The notes: a model not told the origin generated them from the sequence alone. Positions 19,569 through 27,185 are shown, counted from the first letter of the stretch. The stretch: DNA of 43,539 bases from an uncultured Oscillospiraceae bacterium (GCA_947624395.1 CANQKA010000009.1:1-43539); one strand, 5' to 3'. A program made the numbers and translations.

Positions 19569-19843
19569 CGTGTGGGCGCCCACACGAGAAAAATGGGCCA
19601 TTCCGGCTCCATGTCGGAATGGCCCATTTGCTTGTCGGGGCAGCATCCCCGAACCCCTTTGAACAGCTCCGTGCCGGAGCTGGCTGCGCGTTTGGTGCGA
19701 AACGCTTTTTCCCAATGGCGCACTTCTATACATGGCCTGACGACCATGTATGTGCGCTCTGCGAGGCACAGCCCGGACACCTGAATGTCCGGGCTGTTTT
19801 GCGTCGCTGCTGCGACCTACAAGGGGCGGCCCCCTTGCGACGC
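19569..19843. repeat. Array of about nine hairpins ahead of the mobilization genes
   Basis: Perfect or near-perfect stems follow one another: an 18-base palindrome (19569-19586), a 15-bp stem (19591-19605/19615-19629), 5 bp (19636-19640/19647-19651) and 8 bp (19664-19671/19675-19682). Next come 6 bp (19688-19693/19700-19705) and a 7-bp stem with an outer GCGCAC/GTGCGC arm (19718-19757). The series ends with 11 bp (19769-19779/19786-19796, followed by TTTT, so terminator-like), 5 bp within an outer 7-bp pair (19801-19843) and 7 bp (19820-19826/19831-19837). No protein is encoded. Folding capacity in single-stranded DNA suggests a transfer or replication origin. Confidence 0.7.
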
Positions 19844-20033
19844 TTGCGCGTCTATCCCCCTGCTGGCTGCTTCCTGATGAGCCGTAAAAGACTTGTCTGG
19901 ACAAGACGCAGAGAGACAGTTATAATGTTTTTGTAATTTTTCAAAAAAATTTTCGCTTTCCAGGAACAATTTGGCCCCTCTCATGCCCATTCATTATGGA
20001 GGGGCCATTCCCGGAGCCGAAGGAGGTGAGCAT

Positions 20034-20300
20034 ATGGCAGACCAGAACGGCCTTTCCGGGTTCATCGTTATGCTGGCGGATGGGATCATGGAGATACCCC
20101 AGGACAGCTACCTGTCGTGGATGACGCTGTTTTACGCTTTGCCAAGAGAGCTTGTGGAGAAGCGGCCGGTCTTTCTCACTCTCCCTCGGAACATCGTAAA
20201 ACTCCTGTCGGATGAAGCAGCCAGAAAGCTCATCGAGGACGATTCGTTTTTGGAGCTGGTATGGGACTGTTACGCATGGGCGGCGTGGCAGTTTTTCTAA
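20034..20300 (+). CDS. Small protein of mobilization module, unknown function
   Basis: An 88-residue acidic protein beginning MADQNGLSGFIVMLADGI and ending with the aromatic WAAWQFF. No family is recognised. The ATG has a textbook AAGGAGGTGAG site. A 9-bp inverted pair (19972-19980 with 19999-20007) precedes it. It is the first gene of a plus-strand cluster leading to the relaxase, so a role in mobilization or element maintenance is possible but unproven. Confidence 0.65.
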   Translation: MADQNGLSGFIVMLADGIMEIPQDSYLSWMTLFYALPRELVEKRPVFLTLPRNIVKLLSDEAARKLIEDDSFLELVWDCYAWAAWQFF

Positions 20301-20332
20301 GTTCCCTTCAAAGACGGAAGTTGGATGGCGAC

Positions 20333-20596
20333 ATGCTGTACGACATTGAGGACCCACGGGCGGAGTTTGAGAAGAAGGTCATGTCGCGGGATGCGGTGGA
20401 TTCCTTTTACGCCAGTTTGTCCCCGGAAGATCAGACGATCCTGCGGATGAGGATGGAGGGCTTTACCCAGCAGCAGATCGCGGACAAGCTGGGCTTTAAG
20501 ACCACCGGGGCCATCTCCAAACGGATTGCCAAGATCGCCGCCGGATATGAAGCTTTTGCCCATGGCCAGTACAACGATTTTCTAAGCGAACACTAA
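20333..20596 (+). CDS. Sigma-70 region 4-like helix-turn-helix protein
   Basis: The visible protein (87 residues from the ATG at 20333) contains LSPEDQTILRMRMEGFTQQQIADKLGF, a clear sigma region 4 / LuxR-like helix-turn-helix, followed by SKRIAKIA. It is a small DNA-binding regulator of the kind found in conjugative and mobilizable elements of Clostridia. An alternative start at 20261 would overlap the upstream gene by 40 bases and has a GGAG close to it; the shorter form is preferred because it begins at the conserved-looking acidic segment. It probably controls element genes; the target is unknown. Confidence 0.7.
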   Translation: MLYDIEDPRAEFEKKVMSRDAVDSFYASLSPEDQTILRMRMEGFTQQQIADKLGFKTTGAISKRIAKIAAGYEAFAHGQYNDFLSEH

Positions 20597-20856
20597 ATCA
20601 GACAGAGATGCAAATCGCAGTCACGAGACAGCTCGTGGCTGCTTTTTTATCCCCATGTCGGAAATCCAATCTGAAGGAGGGACCACAATACTCCCAACAA
20701 GATACAAAACCCAGTTTTTCGCCGCCCCGCTGTCCCGGCACGGCGGGCGATTGAAAACGCGCTCACAGCGCCGAAAAATCGCCAAAATGATACCGGGGAG
20801 ATACAGAAATCTTCCCGGAACCCCAAATCTCAATTATCGTTTGAAAAGGAGTAACA

Positions 20857-21120
20857 ATGCCGCGTATGAGCAAGAAACGGCGGGAGGAGTGGTCTTTCTT
20901 CCTCAACCCCCGTAATCGTATCACGCATTACCATGTCGTGCGGTTCCGGCGCGGGCCGGGAGCACGACTGGTATTATTTGGGCATAACAGTGCACAGCAG
21001 CTGTTATGCCCCATCTGCCGGGGCTGCACACAGGACTGCAAGCAGAGCTTCCGTATGGGCATCGTCGTCTGTGACCGCTACTGGTCCAAGCGTTGGAAAA
21101 CCCAGGAGGAACGCAGATGA
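20857..21120 (+). CDS. Cys-rich small protein of mobilization module
   Basis: An 87-residue basic protein starting MPRMSKKRREEWSFFL, with a central Cys cluster CPICRGCTQDC that could hold zinc, and a Lys/Arg-rich end. Similar short basic Cys proteins sit before relaxase genes in mobilizable elements of gut Firmicutes; no function is known. AAAAGGAG lies 5-7 bases upstream of the ATG. Its stop overlaps the start of the DUF3847 gene by four bases, so the two are co-translated. Confidence 0.75.
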   Translation: MPRMSKKRREEWSFFLNPRNRITHYHVVRFRRGPGARLVLFGHNSAQQLLCPICRGCTQDCKQSFRMGIVVCDRYWSKRWKTQEERR

Positions 21121-21407
21121 GCAAGACGTTGGAGCAGCTTCGGGCGGAACAGGCCAGAGACAAGGCCCTATTGGAACAGTATCAGCACCGGCTGGAACGG
21201 TTAGAAAACCGAGCAAAGTATCTGAACCATGCCGAGCGGACTGCACGGGCGCACCGGCTCATCACCCGCGGGGCCGCCGTGGAGAGTATCGTCCCGGAGA
21301 TCAAGAGCATGGCAGAAGTGCCGTTTTACTCCCTCATGGAACAGATACTATCTCTGCCGGACGTTCGGGCCGTCATCCAGTCTGCACTTTCCAAGGAGGA
21401 CGGGTGA
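21117..21407 (+). CDS. DUF3847 family protein (relaxase accessory)
   Basis: A 96-residue protein with a Glu/Gln-rich coiled-coil N-terminus (LEQLRAEQARDKALLEQY), then NRAKYLNHAERTARAHRLITRGAAVESI and a short C-terminal helix region. This is the DUF3847 pattern. These genes occur immediately before MobA/MobL relaxases, as here, and may help relaxosome assembly or DNA binding; that role is inferred. The start at 21117 has GGAGGAA about 6 bases upstream and overlaps the preceding gene. The stop overlaps the relaxase start by one base. Confidence 0.85.
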   Translation: MSKTLEQLRAEQARDKALLEQYQHRLERLENRAKYLNHAERTARAHRLITRGAAVESIVPEIKSMAEVPFYSLMEQILSLPDVRAVIQSALSKEDG

Positions 21408-22876
21408 TGGCCCTCTATCATTTTCATGTCACCCAGATCAAGCGTAGCGCCGGTCAGTCCGCCATCGCCTCCGCCGCCTATCGGTCAGGCGAAAAGTTAT
21501 ATAGCGAATACTACGGCGAGACCAGCGACTACAGCCACAAGAAAGGCGTGATCTGTTCCGAGATATTTCTCCCGCCAAATGCGCCGTCAGAATACGCAGA
21601 TCGGCAGGCTCTATGGAACGCCTTGGAAAAGGTTGAGCGGAACAAAGACGCCCAGCTTGCATACAGCTTTGACATTGCCTTGCAGAACGAGTTTTCCCTG
21701 GAGGAGAACATCGCGCTCGCAAGGCAATTCGTATTGGAGCAGCTTGTCAGCCGAGGGATGATCGCGGACTTCGCCATCCACATGCCGGATAAAGAGATAC
21801 AAAATCCCCACTTCCATATCCTCTGTCCCATTCGGCCATTGAAGGAAAACGGGAAGTGGGGGTATAAGCAACACCGCGTCTACCATTTGGACGAACAGGG
21901 CAACCGTATCCTTGACGAAAATGGCAAAGCGACCTTTGACGCCGTGCCCACCACCGATTGGGGCAGCCCGGAGCGGCTGGGATCCTGGCGGGCGGCCTGG
22001 GCCGCGCTGTGCAACGCCAAGTTTGCGGAAAAGGGCCTGGACTGCCGGATAGACCACCGCTCTTATGCGCGCCAGGGGATCGACCTGATACCGACGGTCC
22101 ATGAGGGTCCCGCCGTCCGGCAGATGGAGGCAAAGGGCACCCCTACCGACAAAGGCGATCTCAACCGCTGGATTCGCTCTACTAATGCCGCCATCCACAG
22201 CCTGCGGAAGAAGATCGCCACGTTGCTGGACTGGCTGAAGGATGTCAAGCAGGAGCTGACCCAGCCCCAGCAGCCCAATCTGGGCCAGCTTTTGGGCGAT
22301 TACATCGCCATACGAAACGCCGGAGCCTGGAGCCGGAAGGCAAAGCTATGCAATCTGAAACAGTTTGTGGAAGCCCATAACTACATCATGGAGAACAAGC
22401 TATTTACGGTGGAAGCACTGGAAGAACGTGTTGCCGAGCTCAACAGCCAAGTGTCTGGGCTGAAAGCGGAGATGGACGCCACTGACAAACGCCGGAGGGA
22501 GCTGAAAGACCTGCTCCGGCAGGCGGAGAACTACGCCCGGCTAAAACCCATCTTTGACGAGATGAACGGCATCCGGTGGAAGGGTCAGCGGGAGAAGTAC
22601 AGGCAGGAACATGAAAGCGAGCTGCGGCAGTTTTATATGGCCCGACGCAAGCTGAAGGACGCCTTCACGCCGGACGGCAAGCTGCCCATCTCCGCCTGGC
22701 GGCAGGAGATGGAACGGCTGGCGCGGGAGCATGAGGCGGCCTATGCCAAGTACAAGCCCTTGCGGGACGATCTCACAGAGCTGCTGCAAATACGGCATTG
22801 CGTCAATGTCGCGCTGGAGCAGCGCGACCGGCCGGCCATAACCCATCAAAAGCAAATCGAAAAAGGAGAACGCTGA
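21407..22876 (+). CDS. MobA/MobL family relaxase
   Basis: A 489-residue conjugative relaxase that would nick its transfer origin and lead the single strand into a recipient. The N-terminus MALYHFHVTQIKRSAGQSAIASAAYRSGE is the MobA/MobL signature with candidate nucleophile Tyr25. The metal-binding His motif is NPHFHI (His135, His137) with His125 before it. After residue 230 the protein becomes a long charged coiled coil (VEALEERVAELNSQVSGLKAE). The length is usual for the family. No mating-pore genes are in the window, so the element would be mobilizable rather than self-transferring. It follows DUF3847 with overlapping codons. The protein appears complete. Confidence 0.94.
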   Translation: MALYHFHVTQIKRSAGQSAIASAAYRSGEKLYSEYYGETSDYSHKKGVICSEIFLPPNAPSEYADRQALWNALEKVERNKDAQLAYSFDIALQNEFSLEENIALARQFVLEQLVSRGMIADFAIHMPDKEIQNPHFHILCPIRPLKENGKWGYKQHRVYHLDEQGNRILDENGKATFDAVPTTDWGSPERLGSWRAAWAALCNAKFAEKGLDCRIDHRSYARQGIDLIPTVHEGPAVRQMEAKGTPTDKGDLNRWIRSTNAAIHSLRKKIATLLDWLKDVKQELTQPQQPNLGQLLGDYIAIRNAGAWSRKAKLCNLKQFVEAHNYIMENKLFTVEALEERVAELNSQVSGLKAEMDATDKRRRELKDLLRQAENYARLKPIFDEMNGIRWKGQREKYRQEHESELRQFYMARRKLKDAFTPDGKLPISAWRQEMERLAREHEAAYAKYKPLRDDLTELLQIRHCVNVALEQRDRPAITHQKQIEKGER

Positions 22877-22954
22877 ATGGTTAAATCAAACTTTTTGGCA
22901 AAAGGAGGGATTCTTGATCCGCAAAGTGGGAATGATCAAAGAGGGTGAGGCCGT

Positions 22955-23122
22955 GTGGCAAAGCAGAGCGCACTAAAATCCAAGGAGATCGTCGTGTCAC
23001 GCACATGGCTTCATTATTACAATCAGGTTCTCTTTGAGCGCGGACTGATCACAGAACGCGAACGCAATAAGATGGCCTTGAAAATCAACGCCTGGACAGG
23101 GCCTGGCAAACCGACAGCATGA
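22955..23122 (+). CDS. Short conserved-type protein after relaxase
   Basis: A 55-residue protein from a GTG start, containing VVSRTWLHYYNQVLFERGLITERERNKM. Similar short proteins with a WLHYYNxxLxxxGLIT core follow relaxases or precede recombinases in mobile elements of gut Clostridia; function unknown. GAGGGTGAGG lies 5-14 bases upstream. A 21-codon frame with TTG start and good ribosome site (22914-22976) overlaps its beginning and might be translated first. A strong terminator follows directly. Confidence 0.6.
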   Translation: MAKQSALKSKEIVVSRTWLHYYNQVLFERGLITERERNKMALKINAWTGPGKPTA

Positions 23123-23124
23123 AT

Positions 23125-23157
23125 AGGGGCACGGGAAACCGTGCCCTTATTTTTTGT
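23125..23157 (+). terminator. Intrinsic terminator closing the mobilization module
   Basis: An 8-bp GC-rich stem (23127-23134 with 23139-23146, extendable by two pairs), loop GAAA, followed by TTATTTTTTG. Confidence 0.9.
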
Positions 23158-23164
23158 TTCTTGC

Positions 23165-23193
23165 TTGCTTTTTTAGTGCCTATAGCGTATAAT
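23165..23193 (+). promoter_or_regulatory. Promoter of the AAA_14 ATPase gene
   Basis: TTGCTT (23165-23170) and a consensus TATAAT (23188-23193) with 17 bp between them, about 60 bases upstream of the start. The wider sequence resembles that before rhaD at 27351-27385. Confidence 0.7.
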
Positions 23194-23254
23194 TTAATAA
23201 AAATGTGATATAAGCGCATGAAAATGGCTATAAAAGTGTGATGAGGTGTCTTTT

Positions 23255-24595
23255 GTGGAGCGATTGATCTTAAACGACCTGTTGAAGTGGAAAAATTCCA
23301 AGCACCGCAAGCCGCTGATCCTGAAAGGCGTGCGGCAGGTGGGCAAGACCTGGGTGCTCAGGGAATTTGGGCGGCGGTACTATGACAACACCGCCTACTT
23401 CAACTTTGACGAGAACGAGGAGTATAAGCAGTTTTTTGAGACCACCAAGGATGTGGAGCGCATTTTGCAAAATCTGATGCTGGCCAGCGGGCAGAAGATC
23501 GTCCCGGAGAAGACCTTGATCGTCTTCGACGAGGTGCAGGACTGCCCGAAGGTCATCAATTCCATGAAATACTTCTGCGAGAACGCACCGCAGTATCACG
23601 TCGCCTGCGCCGGGTCCCTGCTGGGCATCGCGCTGGCGAAGCCGGCCTCCTTCCCGGTGGGCAAGGTCAACTTCATGCAGATCGACCCCATGACCTTCAA
23701 GGAATTTCTGCTGGCCAACGGGGACGGGAATCTGGTGGAGTATATGGACCGCGTGGATGCCATTGAGCCGATACCGGACGCCTTTTTCAACCCGCTTTAT
23801 GAGCGGTTGAAGATGTATTACGTCACGGGCGGCATGCCGGAGCCGGTGGCCATGTGGACCCAGGAGCGGGACGTGGAGGCCATGCAGGAGGCGCTGTCCA
23901 ACATCATTGGGGCATACGAGCGGGATTTCGGCAAGCACCCGGACGTAAAAGAATTCCCCAAAATATCCATGGTGTGGAAGTCCATCCCCTCGCAGCTTGC
24001 CCGTGAGAACAAAAAGTTCATCTACAAGGTCGTGAAGGAGGGGGCCAGGGCCAGGGAATACGAGGATGCCCTACAGTGGCTGGTGGACGCCCGGCTGGTG
24101 CATAAGGTCTACCGCAGTTCCGCGCCCCGGCTGCCTGTGTCGGCCTACGACGATCTGTCCGCGTTCAAAATCTACCTGGCGGACGTGGGAGTCCTGCGGC
24201 GGCTGGCCCAGCTTGCGCCGACGGCTTTTGGCGAGGGCAATCGGCTGTTCACGGAGTTTAAAGGCGCACTGACGGAAAACTATGTGCTGCAAACGCTCAT
24301 CACTCAGTTCGAGGTCGTGCCCCGCTATTGGAGCCAGACCAACCCGCCCTATGAGGTGGATTTCCTGATCCAGCGGGAGAATGATATCTTTCCCGTGGAG
24401 GTCAAGTCCGAGGCCAACACCGCCAGCCGCAGTCTGCGGAAGTTCAAGGAGCTGTTCCCGGAGGAAGTCAAACTGCGTATCCGGTTTTCCCTGGACAACC
24501 TGAAACTGGATGGCGATGTGCTGAACATACCGCTGTTCCTGGCGGATCAGACGGACAGGCTGATCGGGGCGGCTCTAAAAAGCCGTAAACAATAG
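23255..24595 (+). CDS. ATPase with AAA_14 and DUF4143 domains
   Basis: A 446-residue protein. The AAA_14 domain has Walker A GVRQVGKT (residues 25-32) and Walker B LIVFDEVQDC (from residue 88). The DUF4143 part follows, and near the C-terminus YEVDFLIQREN and FPVEVKSE give the D-ExK pattern of a PD-(D/E)xK nuclease-like fold. Such ATPases are very common and often mobile in anaerobes; function is poorly known, with defence or toxin roles proposed. The GTG at 23255 is preferred over 23246 because TGAGGTG then lies at the right distance and VERLILNDLLKWK matches the usual N-terminus. The last 90 residues are duplicated at 40124-40402. Confidence 0.88.
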   Translation: MERLILNDLLKWKNSKHRKPLILKGVRQVGKTWVLREFGRRYYDNTAYFNFDENEEYKQFFETTKDVERILQNLMLASGQKIVPEKTLIVFDEVQDCPKVINSMKYFCENAPQYHVACAGSLLGIALAKPASFPVGKVNFMQIDPMTFKEFLLANGDGNLVEYMDRVDAIEPIPDAFFNPLYERLKMYYVTGGMPEPVAMWTQERDVEAMQEALSNIIGAYERDFGKHPDVKEFPKISMVWKSIPSQLARENKKFIYKVVKEGARAREYEDALQWLVDARLVHKVYRSSAPRLPVSAYDDLSAFKIYLADVGVLRRLAQLAPTAFGEGNRLFTEFKGALTENYVLQTLITQFEVVPRYWSQTNPPYEVDFLIQRENDIFPVEVKSEANTASRSLRKFKELFPEEVKLRIRFSLDNLKLDGDVLNIPLFLADQTDRLIGAALKSRKQ

Positions 24596-24623
24596 TGGGT
24601 GACTGATTTATGAAGAAAATCGT

Positions 24624-24824
24624 GTGTATATTCGGTGGATTGCTAATATAACGCTTGGGTTCGTGTTTCCCTTTTGTTTTGTGTCCTGCATGAATCCAAA
24701 TCTTGCGGCCCTTATTTCAGGCATATGGAACCAGCTTTTGATTCTTAGCAAAAAGAACTCCTTATTAAAACAGGCACGCGGTAGGCTGTTGCCAAAACTG
24801 ATGAATGGAGAATTGGAGGTATAA
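24624..24824 (+). pseudogene. C-terminal remnant of a type I restriction specificity gene (hsdS)
   Basis: The frame ends with LSKKNSLLKQARGRLLPKLMNGELEV, which matches the C-terminal conserved helix and end of HsdS subunits (usual pattern LLKxARDRLLPKLMSGEIEV). Only about 45 residues are recognisable; both target-recognition domains are missing. The stretch before them shows no match I can see. A ribosome site for the next gene lies inside its last codons. It is the scar of a deleted type I restriction-modification locus. Confidence 0.75.
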
Positions 24825-24827
24825 GTG

Positions 24828-25163
24828 ATGGACGAAGCAGAGAAAATGAAAGAAGCTATGGAAGCCAAGGAAGTACATGACCTTATCAGCAGCTATTTGA
24901 AATTGCAGGACCAGCTGAAGAATCCAACAAGGTTCGGAATGATAGAGGCATTATCAAGCGCCCAAAATGTTGCCAGGAAAGAAATAACTGATCTTGAAAT
25001 ACAGCAAGGAGATACTTATCCAATGCCATGGGCAGAATTTCAAGATCGTGATTTGTATCGAAAGCTAACACAGTATCAACAGGGGCTATACAGGCGTGCC
25101 GTTAACAGATTGGGCGAAGAGGCATTCAAGGAGCTACTCAATAAATCTACCCAGCCGAATTAA
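24828..25163 (+). CDS. Hypothetical protein, 111 residues
   Basis: A highly charged, mostly helical protein starting MDEAEKMKEAMEAKEVHDLISSYLKLQ. No family is recognised. The ATG follows a GGAGG placed in the end of the hsdS remnant, suggesting this was the next gene of that operon. The AbiTii-type gene starts 31 bases downstream on the same strand. It could be an accessory of a restriction or abortive-infection locus; nothing in its sequence proves that. Confidence 0.6.
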   Translation: MDEAEKMKEAMEAKEVHDLISSYLKLQDQLKNPTRFGMIEALSSAQNVARKEITDLEIQQGDTYPMPWAEFQDRDLYRKLTQYQQGLYRRAVNRLGEEAFKELLNKSTQPN

Positions 25164-25194
25164 GGCGCTGGGTGTTGTTGAAAGGATTACTGAT

Positions 25195-26217
25195 ATGAGT
25201 GACTTTGCGACAAAAAGAGCGCAGGCATTAGAAGCGTGCGACAAGGTTATCAATGGGATTGAGGATGAAACTATTACTGTATCATCGGCGCTCCTTCAGT
25301 GTATGAAAATTGCCCGACTTGTAAATGATGCCGATGGTCAAGAGTGGCTGCAATATGAGTATGGCGGATATCCACAGACAGAAGATGGTCATATAGTCCA
25401 TTCTGCATGGCTTGTAGCAGTATCTCATGGGCGTAGTTACATATTTGAAAAGAAGAAGTATATTTTTACAGGACTTGCTTCTGAACTAGAGGGTATAATA
25501 ACTAGTTCAATGTCTGCACAAAACAACTTTACAACTCAAGGGTTTTCTGCATCGGGTGAGTATGCCTTATTAGCAACGGATAGAATGACACGTGGGGTGT
25601 TGGATGCTACTAACGCTTATAATCAGAAAATTCAAACGAGCTTGAAAAATCTGTCAATTTTGAAATCACAGTATTATGATTTTGCTGTCAAGTGGAAACT
25701 TGAACTTCAATTTGGAAAAACTGCCGAGGTCATATTTGAAGAATACCAAGACGAAGTAGATAAGTATTTTTCTAAACTTTCGACTCCAACACTTCAAAAA
25801 TTGAATGCAATAGAAAATTTGATGGAAGACGGAAATCCAGAAAGATACTCGCAGGTTCTTACTTCCTGCCGGAGATTATGGGCTGAAACCGCAAAGCAGT
25901 TGTTTGATGAAGTTTTGCCTAAGTATGATCAAAAGACCTATAAGACTAAATCCGGTGTACAAATTGATGTGTCTGGTGAACACTTCAACAATAAATTATC
26001 TGCGGTAATAGAAACACTCCAGGGAAAGGCCGTGAAAAATTCCATCACCGGCAGTGAAGTGATCTACTTGGTTGATTGGATAGAACAGATTAATGCTTTA
26101 CAGAGTTCCGGTGTCCATTCAGATATTTCGCGAGGACAAGCCATGCAGTGTATCATCCATACTTATATTGCGTTGGGCGACATTTTGAAACTAAAGGAGA
26201 GTGCCAAAACGGTCTAA
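25195..26217 (+). CDS. AbiTii-domain abortive-infection-like protein
   Basis: A 340-residue protein whose N-terminus (about 10-60) reads ACDKVINGIEDETITVSSALLQCMKIARL followed by DGQEWLQYEYGGYP. This is the pattern of AbiTii domains from phage abortive-infection proteins: two helices, then a W..E..GYP motif. The remainder is helical with a Lys-rich C-terminal half and no catalytic motif I can name. Start 25195 has GAAAGGA upstream. It lies in a row with the hsdS remnant and an AbiJ-like remnant, so a phage-defence role is a reasonable inference. Its stop is followed in the same frame by the next remnant. Confidence 0.7.
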   Translation: MSDFATKRAQALEACDKVINGIEDETITVSSALLQCMKIARLVNDADGQEWLQYEYGGYPQTEDGHIVHSAWLVAVSHGRSYIFEKKKYIFTGLASELEGIITSSMSAQNNFTTQGFSASGEYALLATDRMTRGVLDATNAYNQKIQTSLKNLSILKSQYYDFAVKWKLELQFGKTAEVIFEEYQDEVDKYFSKLSTPTLQKLNAIENLMEDGNPERYSQVLTSCRRLWAETAKQLFDEVLPKYDQKTYKTKSGVQIDVSGEHFNNKLSAVIETLQGKAVKNSITGSEVIYLVDWIEQINALQSSGVHSDISRGQAMQCIIHTYIALGDILKLKESAKTV

Positions 26218-26601
26218 AATCGGCAAACAGCAGAGCAACATATCAGAAAAGCATTGCTACTTTATTCCGACAGGGAAAAGCTTGACAATGAAAACTCAAT
26301 TAATGAATCAATTAGCACAGTTGAGGCAATGTGTTGTATTATAACGGAGTTTTCTGACCCATCAGCTACGTTAGGTGCTGCACTAAAAAGGGTGGAAGAT
26401 AGCGGCGTTGTTATTCATGGTGCTATGAGAGAGACGTTTGCAAAGTTGTATGGTTACACTTCAGATTCTGGAGGGATATGACATGGGGGGATCGACTTTG
26501 CAAATGCGTCGGCAGAGGATGCAAAATATATGCTGGTCTCGTGTTCTGCATTTGTTAACTATTTGATTAAAAAGCACGGAAAGGCCGGTGGCACAATGTA
26601 G
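26218..26601 (+). pseudogene. AbiJ-like C-terminal remnant with in-frame stop
   Basis: The frame reads TAEQHIRKALLLYSDREKLD, then SINESISTVEAMCCIIT and FAKLYGYTSDSGGI, a TGA at 26479-26481, then HGGIDFANASAEDAKYM to a stop at 26599. In related AbiJ-type C-terminal regions the segment is KLYGYTSDxxGIRH, so CGA to TGA at the Arg codon is the likely lesion. It has no start codon or ribosome site of its own and is in the same frame as the AbiTii gene, separated only by that gene's TAA. It is either the tail of a lost neighbour or a former fusion partner. Confidence 0.65.
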
Positions 26602-26617
26602 TAAATACGAGCATAGC

Positions 26618-26651
26618 GTGACCCACCGATCATTGCTGATTGGTGGGTCAC
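26618..26651. terminator. 15-bp hairpin between convergent genes
   Basis: The arms 26618-26632 and 26637-26651 pair along 15 bp with one G-T wobble and a TTGC loop. No strong T run follows on either strand. It sits between the AbiJ-like remnant and the convergent DUF6061 gene, so it probably acts as a shared terminator. Confidence 0.5.
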
Positions 26652-26666
26652 ACTAAAGCTATTCCT

Positions 26667-26912
26667 TTAATTCCCTAGCCCGTGTTCCGCTGTCCCTTGC
26701 ACATACCCTTCCAACTCACCACTGAGGACAAGCCTGACGTATTCGAGCGGCTTGTTATAGATCAGCCAGTCCAGTTCGCTGCGCTGATACAGATTGTCGG
26801 CCACCTCATTCTCCACGCTCACGGTGTCGATGTCGATTCGACTGCCGTCGGAGAAGCGCAGTTCCACGCATGCGGTGTCCACGTTGAACGCACATTTGAC
26901 CAGTTTTCGCAT
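26667..26912 (-). CDS. DUF6061 family protein, copy 2
   Basis: An 81-residue relative of the gene at 11992-12240, with CVELRFSDGSRIDID, the same VENEVADNLYQRSELDW block and LIYNKPLEYVRLVL; the C-terminus differs. The function is unknown. TTAGGAGGG lies 6-10 bases upstream of the ATG. The gene starts only 12 bases after the stop of a spore-protein gene on the same strand, an arrangement that looks accidental and marks the border where accessory DNA meets chromosome. Confidence 0.8.
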   Translation of the reverse strand: MRKLVKCAFNVDTACVELRFSDGSRIDIDTVSVENEVADNLYQRSELDWLIYNKPLEYVRLVLSGELEGYVQGTAEHGLGN

Positions 26913-26924
26913 CTCAATACCCTC

Positions 26925-27185
26925 CTAAATCGTGATCCCTGTTATGTATTTAATCTCCACCACATGCCCCATTGCATTCCTGTCGTTCCTTCTGAATTTC
27001 ACAGTTCGTATGGGACAGATGTTTTTGACCATCTGGCCGCCGACGGAACCGGCCTGACGGCTGGTCAGGTCGCCGTTGTAACCCTGCTTCAGGCTGACGC
27101 CCACCTCGGAGGCGGCTTCCATCTTGAAGCGGTTCATAGCCTCGCGGGCGTTGGGGTTCACAAGCTGGTTGGAATTCTTCGCCAT
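26925..27185 (-). CDS. Alpha/beta-type small acid-soluble spore protein, altered C-terminus
   Basis: Residues 1-50 are a classic alpha/beta SASP: NPNAREAMNRFKMEAASEVGV, then LKQGYNGDLTSRQAGSVGGQMVKNI, including the germination-protease and DNA-binding regions. These proteins coat and protect DNA in dormant spores. After MVKN the family normally ends within about 10-20 residues of acidic helix. Here the protein continues with CPIRTVKFRRNDRNAMG and a hydrophobic tail to residue 86, which does not look like SASP. The natural 3' end appears replaced by foreign sequence. AAAGGAG lies 11 bases upstream of the start. It shows the host forms spores. Confidence 0.85.
   Translation of the reverse strand: MAKNSNQLVNPNAREAMNRFKMEAASEVGVSLKQGYNGDLTSRQAGSVGGQMVKNICPIRTVKFRRNDRNAMGHVVEIKYITGITI

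Noticed and set aside
19569-19843. CRISPR array or integron attC sites
   Set aside because: The hairpins differ in sequence and spacing, there are no repeated units with spacers, and no cas or integrase genes are nearby.
20655-20915. Plus-strand 86-codon frame before the Cys-rich protein gene
   Set aside because: It has no ribosome site at its ATG, overlaps the start of the better supported gene at 20857, and its product resembles no known small element protein.
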